Source of the DNA: an uncultured Oscillospiraceae bacterium
Lineage (GTDB): Bacteria > Bacillota > Clostridia > Oscillospirales > Ruminococcaceae
Length of the DNA: 14,094 nucleotides
Direction of reading: 5' to 3'
Assembly: GCA_934481445.1 (NCBI GenBank)
Contig: CAKSPC010000053.1
Location: forward strand, 1 to 14,094
Shown piece after piece: positions 13,741-14,094 of this stretch. Within the stretch, counting starts at the first letter, position 1. The number at the start of each line of letters is the position of its first letter. Under the pieces are notes generated by a model. It made no database searches and was not told the DNA's origin. It worked only from the letters and a program-made list of their open reading frames with translations. The translations under genes were made by a program, and so were the position numbers.

Positions 13741-14094
13741 ATGTGCCATTACACCCATTTTACCACAGAAGAGCGAGAAATGTCAAGAGTTTTGAAAGCC
13801 CAGGGATTCAGCATTCGGGTAATTGCCCGAATGCTGAATCGGTCTCCGTCCTCGGTGAGTCGAGAGTTTCGCAGAAATTGTTATGCCAATGGCGAATATG
13901 CCGCACATCATGCAGATAAGCTTTACCGAAAGAGAAGAAAAAACTGTGGCAGAAAGCCCAAACTCAAAGAAGGACCGGCACGTGATTATGTACTCGAAAA
14001 GATGTCATTAAGGTGGTCTCCCGAGCAGATCGCCGGTCGTTCCAAGCTTGACAATGAGCCATTCGGCATTTCATTTCCAACCATTTATCGTGCT
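13741..14094 (+). CDS. IS30-family transposase, N-terminal 118 aa (3' end outside window)
   Basis: DDE-type transposase that recognises and cuts the ends of its own element. The visible part is the DNA-binding half. It holds the family's N-terminal helix-turn-helix (FTTEEREMSRVLKAQGFSIRVIARMLNRSPSSVSREFRRN, residues 7-46). It then has a basic linker (YRKRRKNCGRKPKL, 62-75) and a second helix-turn-helix region (LRWSPEQIAGRSKLD, 90-104, then SFPTIYRA), all typical of IS30. The catalytic DDE domain, about 200 more residues, lies beyond the window, so integrity cannot be judged. The frame is open to the last base. The start is set by AGGAGG at 13729-13734. Confidence 0.93.
   Translation, partial: MCHYTHFTTEEREMSRVLKAQGFSIRVIARMLNRSPSSVSREFRRNCYANGEYAAHHADKLYRKRRKNCGRKPKLKEGPARDYVLEKMSLRWSPEQIAGRSKLDNEPFGISFPTIYRA
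13805..13840 (+). repeat. Perfect 15-bp inverted repeat inside the transposase helix-turn-helix coding region
   Basis: GATTCAGCATTCGGG (13805-13819), a 6-nt spacer TAATTG, and CCCGAATGCTGAATC (13826-13840). All 15 positions pair. In RNA a T-G wobble can extend the stem to 16 pairs with an AATT loop. It lies about 64 nt after the ATG, in codons 22-34. No T-run follows, so it is not a standard terminator. Confidence 0.9.

Larger units (their letters stand above)
13634..14094 (+). mobile_element. IS30-family insertion sequence, left part (cut by window end)
   Basis: The DNA after the whiA stop changes to an AT-richer style and holds a transposase gene with its own promoter. The left terminal inverted repeat should lie between the whiA stop and the -35 (13634-13675), perhaps around the TTACAATATAAGTGCAACAC stretch at 13644-13663. 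It cannot be fixed without the right end, which is beyond the window, and no target duplication can be seen. The left boundary given here is therefore the earliest possible one. Confidence 0.7.

Overview
The window comes from a low-GC-phylum, spore-forming bacterium, most likely a Clostridia member of the Oscillospiraceae/Ruminococcaceae type. The reasons are the fusA-tuf order, a spoIIR sporulation gene, HPr kinase/phosphorylase, the murB-rapZ-whiA block, strong AGGAGG-type ribosome binding sites, use of TTG starts, and a moderately high GC core. This placement rests on gene content and protein style, not on a database comparison. Most of the window is chromosomal housekeeping DNA. I see no CRISPR array, RNA gene, or recognisable defence or toxin-antitoxin cassette.

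Layout, left to right. (1) 1-3433 is the end of the str operon: EF-G (fusA, 5' end cut off) and EF-Tu (tuf), which has its own promoter, a hairpin leader and a strong terminator. (2) 3437-4195 is a small AT-rich two-gene island. A 69-residue Cro/CI-type repressor on the minus strand diverges from a 136-residue membrane protein on the plus strand. Between them, three copies of a 15-bp element sit around a near-consensus promoter. (3) 4256-5590 is the CCA-adding tRNA nucleotidyltransferase, with an inverted repeat across its promoter and ribosome binding site. (4) 5644-6788 is a LacI/GalR regulator with a TTG start, a candidate operator and a terminator. (5) 6788-7381 (minus) is spoIIR, convergent with lacI and divergent from a lipoprotein of unknown function (7460-8743). 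(6) 8773-13633 is a probable operon: hprK, a ROK-family glucokinase, murB, rapZ and whiA. (7) From about 13634 to the window end is the left part of an IS30-family insertion sequence, cut by the window edge.

How the genes work together. hprK sets the phosphorylation state of HPr in response to glycolytic flux. The glucokinase makes glucose-6-phosphate, and murB commits UDP-sugar to peptidoglycan. RapZ and WhiA tie cell-envelope and division control to metabolism. SpoIIR is the forespore-to-mother-cell signal.

The most unusual signals are non-coding or structural: the triple operator of the repressor/membrane-protein pair; the cca inverted repeat, which could hide the start site only in read-through mRNA; a perfect 15-bp inverted repeat inside the helix-turn-helix coding region of the IS30 transposase; two insertions in the EF-Tu G domain; and the lack of a yvcK-type gene between rapZ and whiA, with an IS element directly after whiA.
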